This document shows positions 1 through 10,733 of a DNA stretch of 64,000 nt, one piece after another. Each line of letters opens with the position of its first letter. Position 1 is the first letter of the stretch. Source of the DNA: Anagrus nilaparvatae (taxonomy: Eukaryota; Arthropoda; Insecta; Hymenoptera; Mymaridae); contig JAKSXM010000247.1 in NCBI GenBank assembly GCA_022575985.1, positions 6,657,501 through 6,721,500 on the forward strand, written 5' to 3'. The translations under genes and the position numbers were made by a program. The notes below the pieces were generated by a model. It was not told where the DNA came from. It searched no databases and was given only the letters and a program-made list of their open reading frames with translations.

Positions 1-581
1 AGCAAAAGTATAAACTCCTAATAAATAAATTATAACTTTTGGGCCATAAACGTTGTGAGATGAAATTATATGGCCTAAGCTAAGTAAATTTTTATTTCAG
101 CAAAAGTATTAATTCCTAATAAATATATTATAATTTTTGGGCCATAAATGTTGTGAGATATACAGCTTTTTCACGTTGAGCTCATAGGCTGTACTTTAAA
201 TATAATTATCTTATATTATAAAAATTTATTATCTTCAGAAACTGCTTAACTTGCCAGGCCCCTAAATAACCATTATATCGGTGGAAAATTAAAATAAAAT
301 TAAAGAATTCGTTTTTATAGATTTATGCTTTATTTAGATGTATATGTCGTAGGGAAGTAGCGAAATCCTTGATTTGGCGAAATCCCTAGTGATTCGGCCA
401 AATTATGCATAGTAGACTAATGGAAGTTTTAAAAAACAAAGAGAATTTGGTGTTTATGCTTTATAAATTTTATTGTATAATAAAAAATTATTGCCAAAAA
501 GAGAGTTACAATTTTTAATTAATATAAAAATTCCTTTTCAAACTTCATTTACATTTTTTTTTTAATTTTATTTATTGTTAA

Positions 582-1136
582 GGGGGCAAGTGTCCTTAGA
601 ATTTTTTGAAAATCGATTTTTTGTTTTTCTTTTTTTTGGGTTCGAAAACATCTTAAAAATATGGAAAAAAATTTTTATAATGATATCTTGAATAATAAGA
701 ATGTTATAGAAGATGAAGCGAGACACCGCTATAGAAGTTATACGTTTCACCGAAACTTTAAACGCGTTTATCTCGAAACAACGTTTTTCGAACTTGTGGG
801 CAAAATAACTCAAAAAATAATTAAGATATCTTTCTGATTTTTTGGCTACTATTTTAAAATACAATTATCTTCTGGATTGATGGAATGATTTTTCCAAAAA
901 ATGTCCCATTTTTTTTTCTTCAAAAAAAATAAGTTAAAAAGAAATGCAGTTTTTGAAAAAAAATTGAATAATTTTCACAATTTTCCATTTTCCGAAATTC
1001 CATTCTATCAATCCAGAAGAAAAATACTTTACAAACATAAAAATTTTTATTTGGTCTGTTTCGGAACAAGTTGGAGGCTGCAATCCTGCCCACAATCAAA
1101 AGTGAGGCCTAACTTTGAGCACCTGTATTCGGCGCC

Positions 1137-1182
<46 letters not shown>

Positions 1183-1301
1183 GTTTAGTAACTTATGATC
1201 TAATAAACTGCCAATTTTGAAGAAATTATCTCAATTATTTCTACCCGAAAACCTCTCCACAAAAAGACACCTTTTTTTCTTCGCTAAGGACACTTGCCCC
1301 C
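582..1301. mobile_element. Non-autonomous TTAA (piggyBac-like) element A, 720 bp
   Basis: Terminal inverted repeats of 18 bp (GGGGGCAAGTGTCCTTAG) lie at both ends, and TTAA stands directly outside each end (578-581 and 1302-1305). The opposite arm of the host foldback has the same flanking sequence with a single TTAA near 1645-1655, so the empty site is visible in the same window. No transposase is present; short open frames inside are not credible. A long A tract lies at about 1141-1176. The interior resembles element B (11845-12562), for example the ATCGATTTT and ACTTTAAACGCGTTT stretches. TTAA duplication is the hallmark of the piggyBac superfamily; the assignment rests on that, not on a protein. 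Confidence 0.82.
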
Positions 1302-1450
1302 TTAAGACATGAAAGTCCTGTATGACATAAAAAAAAAAAAATTAATTTTTGGACTCCATACATTTTTTTTAATGCTATTACCGCCGAGCAGATTGTTATT
1401 AAATATTTGACTGAAGTTAATAACAATCTGTTCTTGAGATTTCGTCCATA

Positions 1451-1570
1451 CTGTATTATTACAGGCCTTTAAAAACCAAAGAGGCTAAAGGCGTAGCTGT
1501 GGAACTGTTGAAAATTTTTCTATCTTACGGTGCGCCCACTATTTTGCAATCTGATAATAACTCGGAGGTA
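1451..1570 (+). pseudogene. KRBA2/SCAND3-like (Ginger-related) integrase core relic
   Basis: The + strand frame at 1463-1570 gives about 36 residues containing RPLKTKEAKGVAVELL and GAPTILQSDNNSEV. This is the block around the second catalytic aspartate (LQSDNG-type) of retroviral-type integrases found in KRBA2/SCAND3-like proteins. The usual SDNG reads SDNN here. There is no open frame upstream or downstream, so it is a relic. It sits in the spacer of the foldback at 1-2160. Two C-terminal pieces of the same protein type lie at 48941-49356 and 61566-61736. Family name is from recall of the motif; a Gypsy-type integrase is a less likely alternative. Confidence 0.6.
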
Positions 1571-2079
1571 ATAGCATTAAAAAAAATGTATCAAGTCCAA
1601 AAATTAATTTTTTTTTTTTTTATGTCATACAGGATTTTCATGTCTTAACAATAAATAAAATTAAAAAAAAAATGTAAATGACGTTTGAAAAGGAATTTTT
1701 ATATTAATTAAAAATTGTAACTCTCTTTTTAGCAATAATTTTTTATTATACAATAAAATTTATAAAGCATAAACAACAAATTCTCTTTGTTTTTTACTTC
1801 CCTAAGAGCCATCCGTGAAGTAGACAAATAAAATAAATTAGTTTACTCCACTGAGTTTATATCAGTGAAGTAGACGATTCGTCTACTTCCCTAAAGGCTA
1901 TCGGCGTAGTAGACAACAGCTATAATTTTCGTCTACTTCACTAAAAATTTTGGGGAAGTAGGCGATCGAAACTTCCATTAGTCTACTATGCACAATTTGG
2001 CCGAATCACTAGGGATTTGGCCAAATCACGGATTTCTCTACTTCCCTACGACATATACAAAATAATTATTATTTGGATA

Positions 2080-3650
2080 AAGCTAACGTTTATGGCCCAA
2101 AAGTTATAATATATTTATAAGGAGTTTATACTTTTGCTTAAATTAAATTATTACTTAGCTTAGGCCATATAATTTCATCTCACAACGTTTATGGCCCAAA
2201 AGTTATAATATATTTATTAGGAGTTTATACTTTTGCTTAAATTAAATTATTACTTAGCTTAGGCCATATAATTTCATCTCACAACATTTATGGCCCAAAA
2301 GTTATAATATAACTTGTGATTAGGAAACAACAAGACTTAACTTAGTTTTAATTATACTTTAATTTATTAAAGTTTTAAAAACATTAATTAAATCAGTATC
2401 AGTATTTTGAAATGTATTTTTACTGAAATTAAATTTTTACTTAGCTTAGGCCATATAATTTCATCTCACAACGTTTATGGCCCAAAAGTTATAATATATT
2501 TATTAGGAGTTTATACTTTTGCTTAAATTAAATTATTACTTAGCTTAGGCCATATAATTTCATCGGACAACGTTTATGGACCAAAAGTTATTATATATTT
2601 ATTAGGAATTAATACTTTTGCTGAAATAAAAATTTACTTAGCTTAGGCCATATAATTTCATCTCACAACGTTTATGGCCCAAAAGTTATAATATATTTAT
2701 TAGGAGTTTATACTTTTGCTTAAATTAAATTATTACTTAGCTTAGGCCATATAATTTCATCTCACAACATTTATGGCCCAAAAGTTATAATATAACTTGT
2801 GATTAGGAAACAACAAGACTTAACTTAGTTTTAATTATACTTTAATTTATTAAAGTTTTAAAAACATTAATTAAATCAGTATCAGTATCAGTATTTTGAA
2901 ATGTATTGTTACTGAAATTAAATTTTTACTTAGCTTAGGCCATATAATTTCATCGGACAACGTTTATGGACCAAAAGTTATTATATATTTATTAGGAATT
3001 AATACTTTTGCTGAAATAAAAATTTACTTAGCTTAGGCCATATAATTTCATCTCACAACGTTTATGGCCCAAAAGTTATAATATATTTATTAGGAGTTTA
3101 TACTTTTGCTTAAATTAAATTATTACTTAGCTTAGGCCATATGATTTCATCTCACAACGTTTATGGACCAAAAGTTATAATATATTTATTAGGAATTTAT
3201 ACTTTTGCTGAAATTAAATGTTACTTAGCTTAGGCCATAAAATTTCATCTCACAACATTTTAAAAGTAGATCCATTACAAAATTAAATAAATTTTAATCT
3301 CAAAACCCTTCTTTTCTGTACCCCAAAAGTTCAGATTCAGATGAATTTGTGAGATTAGGAAACCACAATAAGACTTAACTTAGTTTTAATTATACTTTAA
3401 TTTATTATAATTTTAAAAATATTGTTAATTTAATCAATATCAGTATTTTGAAATATACTTTTGCTGAAATTAAATTAATTTTTACTTTAATTTATTAAAA
3501 TTTTAAAAATATTGTTAATTTAATCAATATCAGTATTTTGAAATATACTTTTGCTGAAATTAAATTTTACTTAGCTTAGGCCATAAAATTTCATCTCACA
3601 ACATTTATGGCTTAAAAGTTATAATATATTTATTAGGAATTGAATATATC
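2080..3650. repeat. Tandem repeat, ~100 bp unit with longer variant units
   Basis: A unit of about 99 bp beginning ACTTAGCTTAGGCCATA and containing TTATGGCCCAAAAGTTATAA recurs head to tail. Some units are extended by a block that contains GATTAGGAAACAACAAGAC. The same unit occurs inverted at 1-170, so the array forms the outer part of the foldback arms. No coding potential was seen. Confidence 0.85.
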
Positions 3651-3790
3651 AATAGTTAATTAGTTAAAAATATTCATTTTTTCTTTTGATTACCTAAATA
3701 GTAATTGTAATTAAATTTAAGGACACAATATTGGAAAGGAGTGCCAAAAGAAAATTGCTAAATAATTATTGCAATTTTATCCCAATACTT
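3636..3790. repeat. Left part of an old interspersed repeat split by an R1-like LINE
   Basis: This stretch matches 21735-21895 closely. Its continuation lies on the far side of the LINE at 7710-8112. The duplicated 12 bp at the split are ATCCCAATACTT (3779-3790) and ATCCTAATACTT (7710-7721). Confidence 0.8.
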
Positions 3791-3893
3791 TTTTTTTTTT
3801 TTTTTTTTTAAGGGAAATATGTGAATCTTGCATCAGCCATGGAGTGTTTGCGGACCTTAAAGACCCGAAAATTTCCACGACCGCCCAGTTGTA

Positions 3894-3920
3894 CAAAGTG
3901 TACAACTGGGAGACCACCGG
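3894..3920 (-). other. 3' UTR hairpin of the R1-like LINE
   Basis: CCCAGTTGTACA and its exact reverse complement are separated by three bases. The same hairpin is present in copy 2 at 53029-53055. A structured 3' UTR is what a LINE reverse transcriptase often recognises, but that role is inference. Confidence 0.7.
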
Positions 3921-4093
3921 CTGACGCGGTCGCCGGCTACGCCCCAAATTCTTACTGGATAAACACACTTTAAACCCCCCGCGCTTGTTTGTCCTAAACC
4001 GGAACTCCCTTTTCAGGTATAACTTCAGTTTGGGACGCGCAGCCTAGGCAGCTGGCCGCTGCCTTCCCCCCTGCCTAGGGGCAGGAGAGCTCT

Positions 4094-7069
4094 CTACGAT
4101 AGAAAGCCCTCCTCATTCTTCTCCAACAAGATGGTCCTTACGTACTCTGCTACTTTGTTCCAGTTTTCGGAACTCCGTAGCATTTCCGGGACCACCGTCT
4201 CCGGCCTCCAAATCGGGAAGGGCGGGCACCCCTCCGCGTAGCGCACACATTCGAAGAATGTGTGCTCTACTGTATCATCCACGCCCGGACAGTGCAAGCA
4301 CTCCTTTGTTGCCACCTTATGCCAATGCTCCAACATGACACGGAAATGCCCGTGTCCAGTTAAGAACTGGGTAAGGTAGAAATCCACCTCTCCATGCTGT
4401 CGTCCCATCCATGCCTGCAGGTCTGAGATCAGTCTGCGCGTCCATTGGGCATTTTTCTCTTGGTTCTTTTTCCATCGTTTCTTCCATGCTTTCATAGAGT
4501 TGAAGCGGGCGCGAGTAGATGAATTTCCGCTCCAACGCTAGCAGGTCAATGGGTATCACTGAATCAACAACCTGGATCGCCTCTAGACCGTGGTGAGGAG
4601 GTGAGGATCACCGTGTGGTATCCGCAGGTGATCCTCACTGCCGCTTGCCTCTGTACTGACGATATTTTATGTCTGTACTTGGCAGTTTCTGTGGTCTTCG
4701 CCCAGACTTCTGATCCGTAGAGCAAGACAGAGTTGACGACTGACTTCAGGAGCCTTTGCTTCCCTGGTTTGGGTCCCCCAATGTTGGCCATGAGCCTTGA
4801 CAGGGAGGATGCGACCGACGCTGCCTTTTCACACGACCTCTGAAATTGCTCCCAGAAGGTCAGCTTGTTATCAAGCTGAAATCCCAGGTATTTTACCGAT
4901 GTTCTGGTTCGGATTGTGTGAGGGTTTCCGCCGTCGTCGATAATTACATTGAAGTCGGAGGGAACCCTTCGACGGGTCATCAGTACGATCTCCGTTTTTG
5001 GGATCGCAAGCTTGAGCCCGTGATCGCCTATCCAGAGGTTGATCCGTCTAATGACTAGATTCAACCTCTCCTGGGTCACTTCCATGTCCCTGCCAGTTAT
5101 GGTCAGGGCCACGTCGTCGGCGTACCCAATCAGGGAAACTCCTTCAGGGAGGTGGACGCGCAAGAAGCCATCGTAAAAGGTATTCCACAGGTCCGGTCCG
5201 AGAACCGAACCTTGCGCGATGCCTGCACTCAAAACCCTTTCACGCCTTCTATCGAGCGTGTCGTAGAGAAGTCTCCGGTCCCGCAGGTAATCCTTTAGTA
5301 CGTTACCCAGATACCTGGGTATCCGGAAATCGTACTCGAGGGACCGGATCATGTCATCCCACCTGGCCGAGTTGAAAGCGTTTTTGACTTTTAGCGTTAC
5401 TAGAAGGACGTCTGCGAATTGCAGGCCGTTTTTCACTCTCAGCCTCTACGGTATCCACGACAAGCCGGATTGCGTCTCGTGGAATGCCCTTCACGAAAAC
5501 CATGCTGCTCCTCAGAGAGACCACCGCCCTCCTCGATTGCCCTTCTGAGCCTTGCCCGGAGCATGCTCTCCATCACCTTACCAATGGTATTTAACATACA
5601 CAAGGTCTGTAAGATGATGGAGAGTCCGGGGCTCCTCCCTTGCCCTTGTTCAAGAGCACGAGACGTGCCACCTTCCACTGCTTTGGGAATACTCCAGCCA
5701 CCAAACAAGCATTGAACATGCTTAACAGGATACCAGGGATTACTTTGACCGCTCTTTTGAGCACTTCCGCTGGTATTCCGTCCGGCCCCGGCGCCTTGCC
5801 ATTTTTCATGGCCTTTATGGCCTTGACCATCTCGCCTTCGCTGAACAGCGACACTTCCTCCCTGGGTATCACCTCAACCAGGTTTTACCGGATGGGCCTT
5901 TCAGGGAAGAGAGTACCGACGATCCATTCAGTCGACGCCGCGTCCATCATGTTGGCAGACCCCTGGTTCAACTTGCCCATTACGACTTTATAACCTAGGC
6001 CCCAGTGGTCCTTGTTTACATCTTCGCGTAATGAACGCAGACATCGAGCCTTGCTTTGACGGATGGCCTTGGCCAGCCAGTGTTTGGCGTCCTTGTGTTC
6101 CTGAGAAAGCACGGCGGCCTCAGGTCTGTCCCGTGCTCTTTGCGCCTTTCGTCGTGTCCTGTGACATTCCTTCCGGAGCTCAGCTATTTCGGGAGTCCAC
6201 CAGTAAACTGGCTTTCTCCCTTTCCAGGGCCTGCGGTGAGGCATCGAGGCATTACAAGCCCCACATAATAGAGACGTTACTTTCTTAACTAAGATTTCAG
6301 CCTCATCGGGACTTGTGGCCCCTCCATGCCAAGCGGTGATGGACGCTGACTCGATTCGAATATTCTCCACGAATCTGTCTTCGTCCATTTTTAGGACGTT
6401 CCAACCCAGGGGGCGCCTCCTGTACGGAGGTCGTTGTGAGGTTCCTTCGAATACCCGGAAGGCGATGTAATGATGATCACTACTATTGTATTGATCATCA
6501 ATCACCCTTCAGTCGCCTATTCTCCCGGACGCAGCTTCTGTAGTGAAGGTTATGTCCGGGATAGAGGCACTCCAACCCGGCCTCTCGTAGGTGGGCCTGT
6601 TGCTTCTATTCTGGACCACTAATTTGCACCTAGTGGCCATTTTGAGCACCATTCGTTCCCTGGGGTTAGTCGTTGGCATCCCCCATTCCAGAGCCCTGGC
6701 GTTGAAGTCTCCACCAAGGATGACGCCACCAGTCGCCGTTCGGACCCTGCTCTCGATGCTGGCCAGCTTTGTAGCAAGCTCTGCCGAGCTGTCGTTTGGG
6801 GAGAGATAGCAACTTATGTAAGTTGTCTCCTCGCACTTGGCCCAAACGTGGCAATTCCTTTTCCCTTGTTGGGTAAGGAACGTTTGGGCTCTGCCTCGAA
6901 GCCATATGGCGCAGCAGCCAGTATCATCGGAAAGCCAGTACTTGTGGTTCATGTTGTAATATTCCACGCTTAGTAAGAGGATATTGGCATCCTCTTTGCG
7001 AGCAATTTGATCCAACAATGCACCAGCTTCCCGTGCGTGTCGCATGTTCCCTTGGAGAACCTTGATCAT
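4094..7069 (-). pseudogene. LINE ORF2 (AP endonuclease + reverse transcriptase), broken
   Basis: ORF2 supplies target nicking and target-primed reverse transcription. The N-terminal AP-endonuclease includes LGGDFNARALEWG and SDHHYIAF. The RT has KNGKAPGPDGIPAEVLK, SSYRP, AQGSVLGPDLWN and GYADDVALTITG, followed by a C-terminal CCHC-like segment (CLHCPGVDDTVEHTFFEC). The likely start, ATG at 7069, overlaps the ORF1 stop as ATGA. Breaks seen by comparison with copy 2 are an in-frame TGA near 6508 in the endonuclease, TAA near 5886, a one-base loss near 5592 after SSYRP, a small deletion near 5465 and a disrupted segment near 4590. The stop is TAG at 4094-4096. Confidence 0.88.
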
Positions 7070-7709
7070 TTCCGATGAAACCTGCTTCTCGCCACAGCCA
7101 GAGCCCCCCGATAACTGGGGCAGTTTCCCTCTCCAGGATAGTGCTCCGTGGAGCACTCATCCTTTCTGGTCTTGCAAAGGAAGCATTGAGGCTTATCCTT
7201 GCTGCACTCTGTCCTCTTATGTCCATCTTCGCCACACTTTAAACACGCCTTACTTCTGCCTGGGCCTTTGCAGACATATTGGCTATGTCCATAGCCCAGA
7301 CATTTGTAGCAGCGCCTCACGTCTGCACGGAGGCGTACTCTACTCAATGCCCAGCCGATCTGGATTTTGCCCTTTTTAGCCAGGCGTAGAGCGTCGGCCT
7401 CAAGAAGGTCCACCACGGCCATCTGGCTTTTTGTGCCTTTGATTTTCAAAATGGACACCTGGAATAGGTCTCCATTTTCGACACCTATGGCCTTGGCAAC
7501 AGCTGCCTGAATCTTCTGTTCTTTCGTGACCCCATCCAAATCTCGAATTTCGATTTTTAGTGTCGGGATCAAGTCACGAACATTCGACTCAGGGCCCGTG
7601 ACCGACTTCACCGCTTCTTCAAGTTTTTGTCGGTCCTCGATGGCCTCCAACTCAATAAGGACGCTGCCGTTTTGAGTTTTCCTAATGTGGTGGACCTTCG
7701 CGCCAGAAT
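7066..7709 (-). pseudogene. LINE ORF1 (gag-like, three zinc knuckles), 5'-truncated
   Basis: The open frame carries three CCHC-type knuckles in its C-terminal half: CYKCLGYGHSQYVC, CLKCGEDGHKRTEC and a longer CFLC...GNC motif. Such ORF1 proteins bind the element RNA. The frame is open up to the truncation point at about 7709 and so lacks its N-terminus. Copy 3 retains an ORF1 start at 42285. The stop overlaps the ORF2 start (ATGA, 7069-7066), consistent with coupled translation in R1-type LINEs. Confidence 0.85.
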
Positions 7710-8112
7710 ATCCTAATACTTACTGCAGATAATTGGAAAATATCTGACAATAAAATTTTTACCACAGTTTAATTAAATGTTATCAATATTAATTTTAATA
7801 AACAATTATATTGAATATTTTATATTCAGTTTAAACATACCTACTTTAAAAAAAATTTGAATTCCTATAATAAATAAATAATTATAACTAAAAATTAATA
7901 TCATTTTCTGTCATTATTTTTTAAAGCTATTGATCAACGGTCATATTTGGTAAAAAAATAAAATGTTCGACAAACAGGATAACATTTGTACATTATGCAA
8001 ACTTTTTACATTCAGTATAAGATCGATTGTTATAACAATATTCGAGAACTCTACTTCTGTGATGATCTTGCTGAAGTTATATAAGATTTCCAATAATGAC
8101 CAAGTGTCTCAA
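7710..8112. repeat. Right part of the repeat split by LINE copy 1
   Basis: This matches 21885-22280 almost base for base, including the GACAAACAGGATAACATTTG stretch. Together with 3636-3790 it reconstitutes the intact copy at 21712-22290. Confidence 0.82.
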
Positions 8113-8552
8113 TTCTCAATTCTCAATTCTTCCTGTTCAAAAAATATTCGACCTTTTTCATGTACAACCTCTAGGAAATGTGATTTTGTCTCCTCAAATA
8201 GGTGAAATTTTGAATAATTTATGGTGCAAAATTTTATCACAAAATATTAACTTTTTCTATGGTGTTATAATTACACCCCCTTACAACTTATCTAAAGCAG
8301 CGGATATGACAAATGGATTTTTTTTTATGCAGTACTAATAGTGCCTTTTAAAGTTTTATATGCGTGCAGATTTTTTTGTGTGCACAGTATCAATTCAAGT
8401 AACGCTGATAACGAGGCCAAAAAGTAACTTGAAGTTTACCTCCAATTTATGGGATAAAAATTTATAACCGGTTTGTCTAACTACACAACCAACGAGCATG
8501 GAACATGTTCACTCATAACAGTAATAAATCCAAAAACCGAAATAAATCCTGA
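8113..8552. other. Unassigned AT-rich spacer
   Basis: I see no gene here. The stretch near 8496-8512 (GCATGGAACATGTTC) recurs in related form near 17040-17053 and 22508-22525 (AACATGTTCCATGTTAATA). The copia element may therefore have inserted into a copy of that C-tract repeat family. Confidence 0.4.
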
Positions 8553-8557
8553 AATAT

Positions 8558-8833
8558 TGTTGGGTTTTATGTTTAGTGAAAATAAAATAAACACTCGTTT
8601 GTTATTTATTTATAATAGAGTTTATTAATAATACTCGTCTTACTAATCTTTTATTAAAACTCGTCTTTTACACGATTTATTTAATAATAGTGATCAAAGA
8701 TACATATAAAGATTTAATGCGCGTTAGCGATATGAACTGAACGACGATCAGCGTGGAACTGAACTGTAAGCTTCTCCTCCTTCTTCACCGAGTAGTATAT
8801 TAAGGAAGTGCGCGGAGGCGCCACAGTCCAACA
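8558..8833 (-). repeat. 3' LTR of the copia element
   Basis: It is nearly identical to 16540-16815 and has intact TGTTGG...CCAACA ends. A purine-rich tract on the minus strand (GAGACGGGAGGGAG, 8834-8847) abuts it and is the expected polypurine primer for plus-strand synthesis. Confidence 0.93.
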
Positions 8834-8847
8834 CTCCCTCCCGTCTC
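8834..8847 (-). other. Polypurine tract
   Basis: GAGACGGGAGGGAG lies directly inside the 3' LTR on the element's sense (minus) strand. This is its expected position and composition. Confidence 0.75.
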
Positions 8848-8935
8848 AAGCACTTTCTTATCTATTTATCTGAAACAAATCAAATCAATTATTAGTTTAT
8901 CTCATCGAATACACATCATGTACAATTTGACTCGT

Positions 8936-10733
8936 CTAACTCTCCAATTTTAAGATTGAATTAGTCAGTTGTCTGTGCAAATCAAAAGCCAACGGTTTAG
9001 TAAAAATATCAGCTATTTGTTCTTTAGAAGGTACCCATCTAACTTCGATAAAACCCCTTTTGAGACAATCTTTAAAATAATCAACCTTAGTGTCTATTAT
9101 GTGTCTCAACCGATTGCTGCCTCTCGTCTTAGTATTTTTATCCGCAGCTGAATTATCACACCAAAGGGTCAAGGGCATTAAGTTGCGATGAGTCGCATTA
9201 CTCATCGCAACGTATTCAGCCTCACAAGTAGATAGATTTACATAAGACAGTTTCCGGCTATTGAATCACCAAACAATCTAATAACATATCCACTAGTTGT
9301 TAATGATTTCTTGCAATCAGAATAACTAGAGTCAGAATAGCCTTCTAGTTTATTATTCAAGCCCGTGTATGTTAATTTCAAGTCTATGGTTCCTTTAAGA
9401 TATCTAAATACTCTTTCAATCATAACCCACTCATTTTCAGTTGGTTCAACCTGGTGTCTACTTAATATATTTACGGTATACGCAATATCTGGTCTAGTAA
9501 CGTTAGCCAAATATGCTAAAGAACCAACAGCTTCTCTATAAGGTGTATTTGCCATAAGTAGATTTTTATTTAATTTCTCATCGTCATCAGACTCTTCTCG
9601 TTCTTTTCTTTTTCGATTAGCTACCTGTTGCGTAACCATAGGCGTTCTTTGCGGATGTTTTTCTTTAAAACCAAATCTTTCTAACATCTTTTCTATATAA
9701 TCTTCTTGTGATAAACTTAAAATTCTCTCCAATCTATTTTGTTCTAAGTTAATCCCAAGAAAACTTTTAGGTTCGCCTAGATCTGTCATTTCAAACTCAT
9801 CTTTCAATTTCAGTTTTATTTGCTCCAGTTTTTCTAAATCATTACTGGCGATCAACATATCGTCTACGTATAGTAATATAGTAATATGAGAAATTTACTC
9901 CCATTTCTCCACGTAAATAGACATGGTTCATCATAATGAGAAGTTAACCCAATTTTTGAAGCTACTTCAGCAAATCGCTCATTCCATCTTTTAGGGCTAA
10001 TTTTTAAACCATATAGTGCTCTTTCTATTTTGCAAACGTTTTCTCGTCTAAATTGTTCTGAGACATTTACCCCTTCTGGTATTTCCATGTAAATCTCGTC
10101 TTCGATTTTACCATTAAGGAAGGCAGTTTTCACGTCCATTTGACACACATCTAAATCATATTTATTTATGATCGCAAGCACTGCTCTAATTAATACAAGT
10201 CTAGAAACAGGCGCATAAGTATCTTTCAGATCGTACGTATTTTTATCTTTAAATCCTCTTATCACTAATCTCGCCTTATGTTTGATTTTGCCATTTGGCT
10301 CTATCTTTTTCTTTAGAACCCACCTTGAATCAATTATATTTGGTTTATTACCATACTCATCTACAAGAGGTCTTTTAACAAAATTCCATACTTTATTTTT
10401 ATCCATCGAATTTAGCTCGTCTTTTACTGCAAGATCCCACTTATTTTTCTCATCTGATTTCATGGCTTCTTTAAAAGAACCTGGATCTTTATTAATTTTA
10501 GTGAGTAATGCATGATAATACTCATCATCTAAAATTTCAATCTCTTCCTCAGACTCTTCTAAATGTACATTATTAGAGTTTACTATGATATTTTTACTAG
10601 GTCTGCCTCTTTTTCTTTTTAACGCTCCCTCCGTTCTTTGTATGTTATTAGCAATTTCTATTCTTGATGCTATTCTTTCTATATTTGTCACTAAAAACCA
10701 ATTTTTCGTTAAACCTAACATTTCGACTTTCAT
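8936..10733 (-). pseudogene. Copia pol: reverse transcriptase and RNase H, frameshifted
   Basis: Copia RT motifs run in order: SRWVLKKK, KARLVIRGF, QMDVKTAFLNG, IYMEIPEG and ALYGLK. The YVDD box comes next, then RPDIAYTVNILSRH and the RNase H end with LWCDNSAADKNTKTRG and DIFTKPL. The frame breaks just before YVDD at an 8 bp tandem duplication (9871-9886). It breaks again at 9255/9256, where one base of an expected tryptophan codon is missing. A third break separates the integrase frame from the RT frame at about 10650-10735. The protein ends at 8936. These breaks make this copy unable to produce pol. Confidence 0.92.

Larger units (their letters stand above)
1..2160. repeat. Large foldback (inverted repeat) element, left end outside window
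   Basis: Positions 1-578 plus 1306-1381 read as the reverse complement of about 1567-2160, apart from insertions in each arm. Matching blocks include the segment around 340-420 versus 1965-2055, 421-578 versus 1640-1800, and 1306-1381 versus 1567-1640. The spacer 1382-1566 holds a small hairpin around 1390-1432 and an integrase relic. The left arm carries a 720 bp TTAA element; the right arm carries extra GTAGAC-rich sequence (about 1797-1965). The outer parts of both arms are units of the ~100 bp repeat that continues to 3650. Confidence 0.8.
3791..7709 (-). mobile_element. R1-clade-like non-LTR retrotransposon, copy 1 (5'-truncated, dead)
   Basis: On the minus strand the element runs from a truncated ORF1 (about 7709) through ORF2 to a 3' UTR and an A tail, seen as a T run from 3791. 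It is flanked by 12 bp target duplications with one mismatch. The 3' UTR holds a perfect 12 bp stem hairpin at 3894-3920. GC content is far above the surroundings, as expected of a coding LINE. Copies 2 (50832-53140) and 3 (40035-42330) and fragment 4 (62016-63030) belong to the same family. Confidence 0.9.

Noticed and set aside
901..1188. 95-codon frame
   Set aside because: Lies inside TTAA element A and ends in poly-lysine from a homopolymer A tract.
2080..3650. CRISPR-like array
   Set aside because: Repeats are ~100 bp with no unique spacers, in a eukaryotic transposon context.
5351..5993. Plus-strand frames over LINE copy 1
   Set aside because: Antisense shadows of the GC-rich ORF2 on the minus strand.
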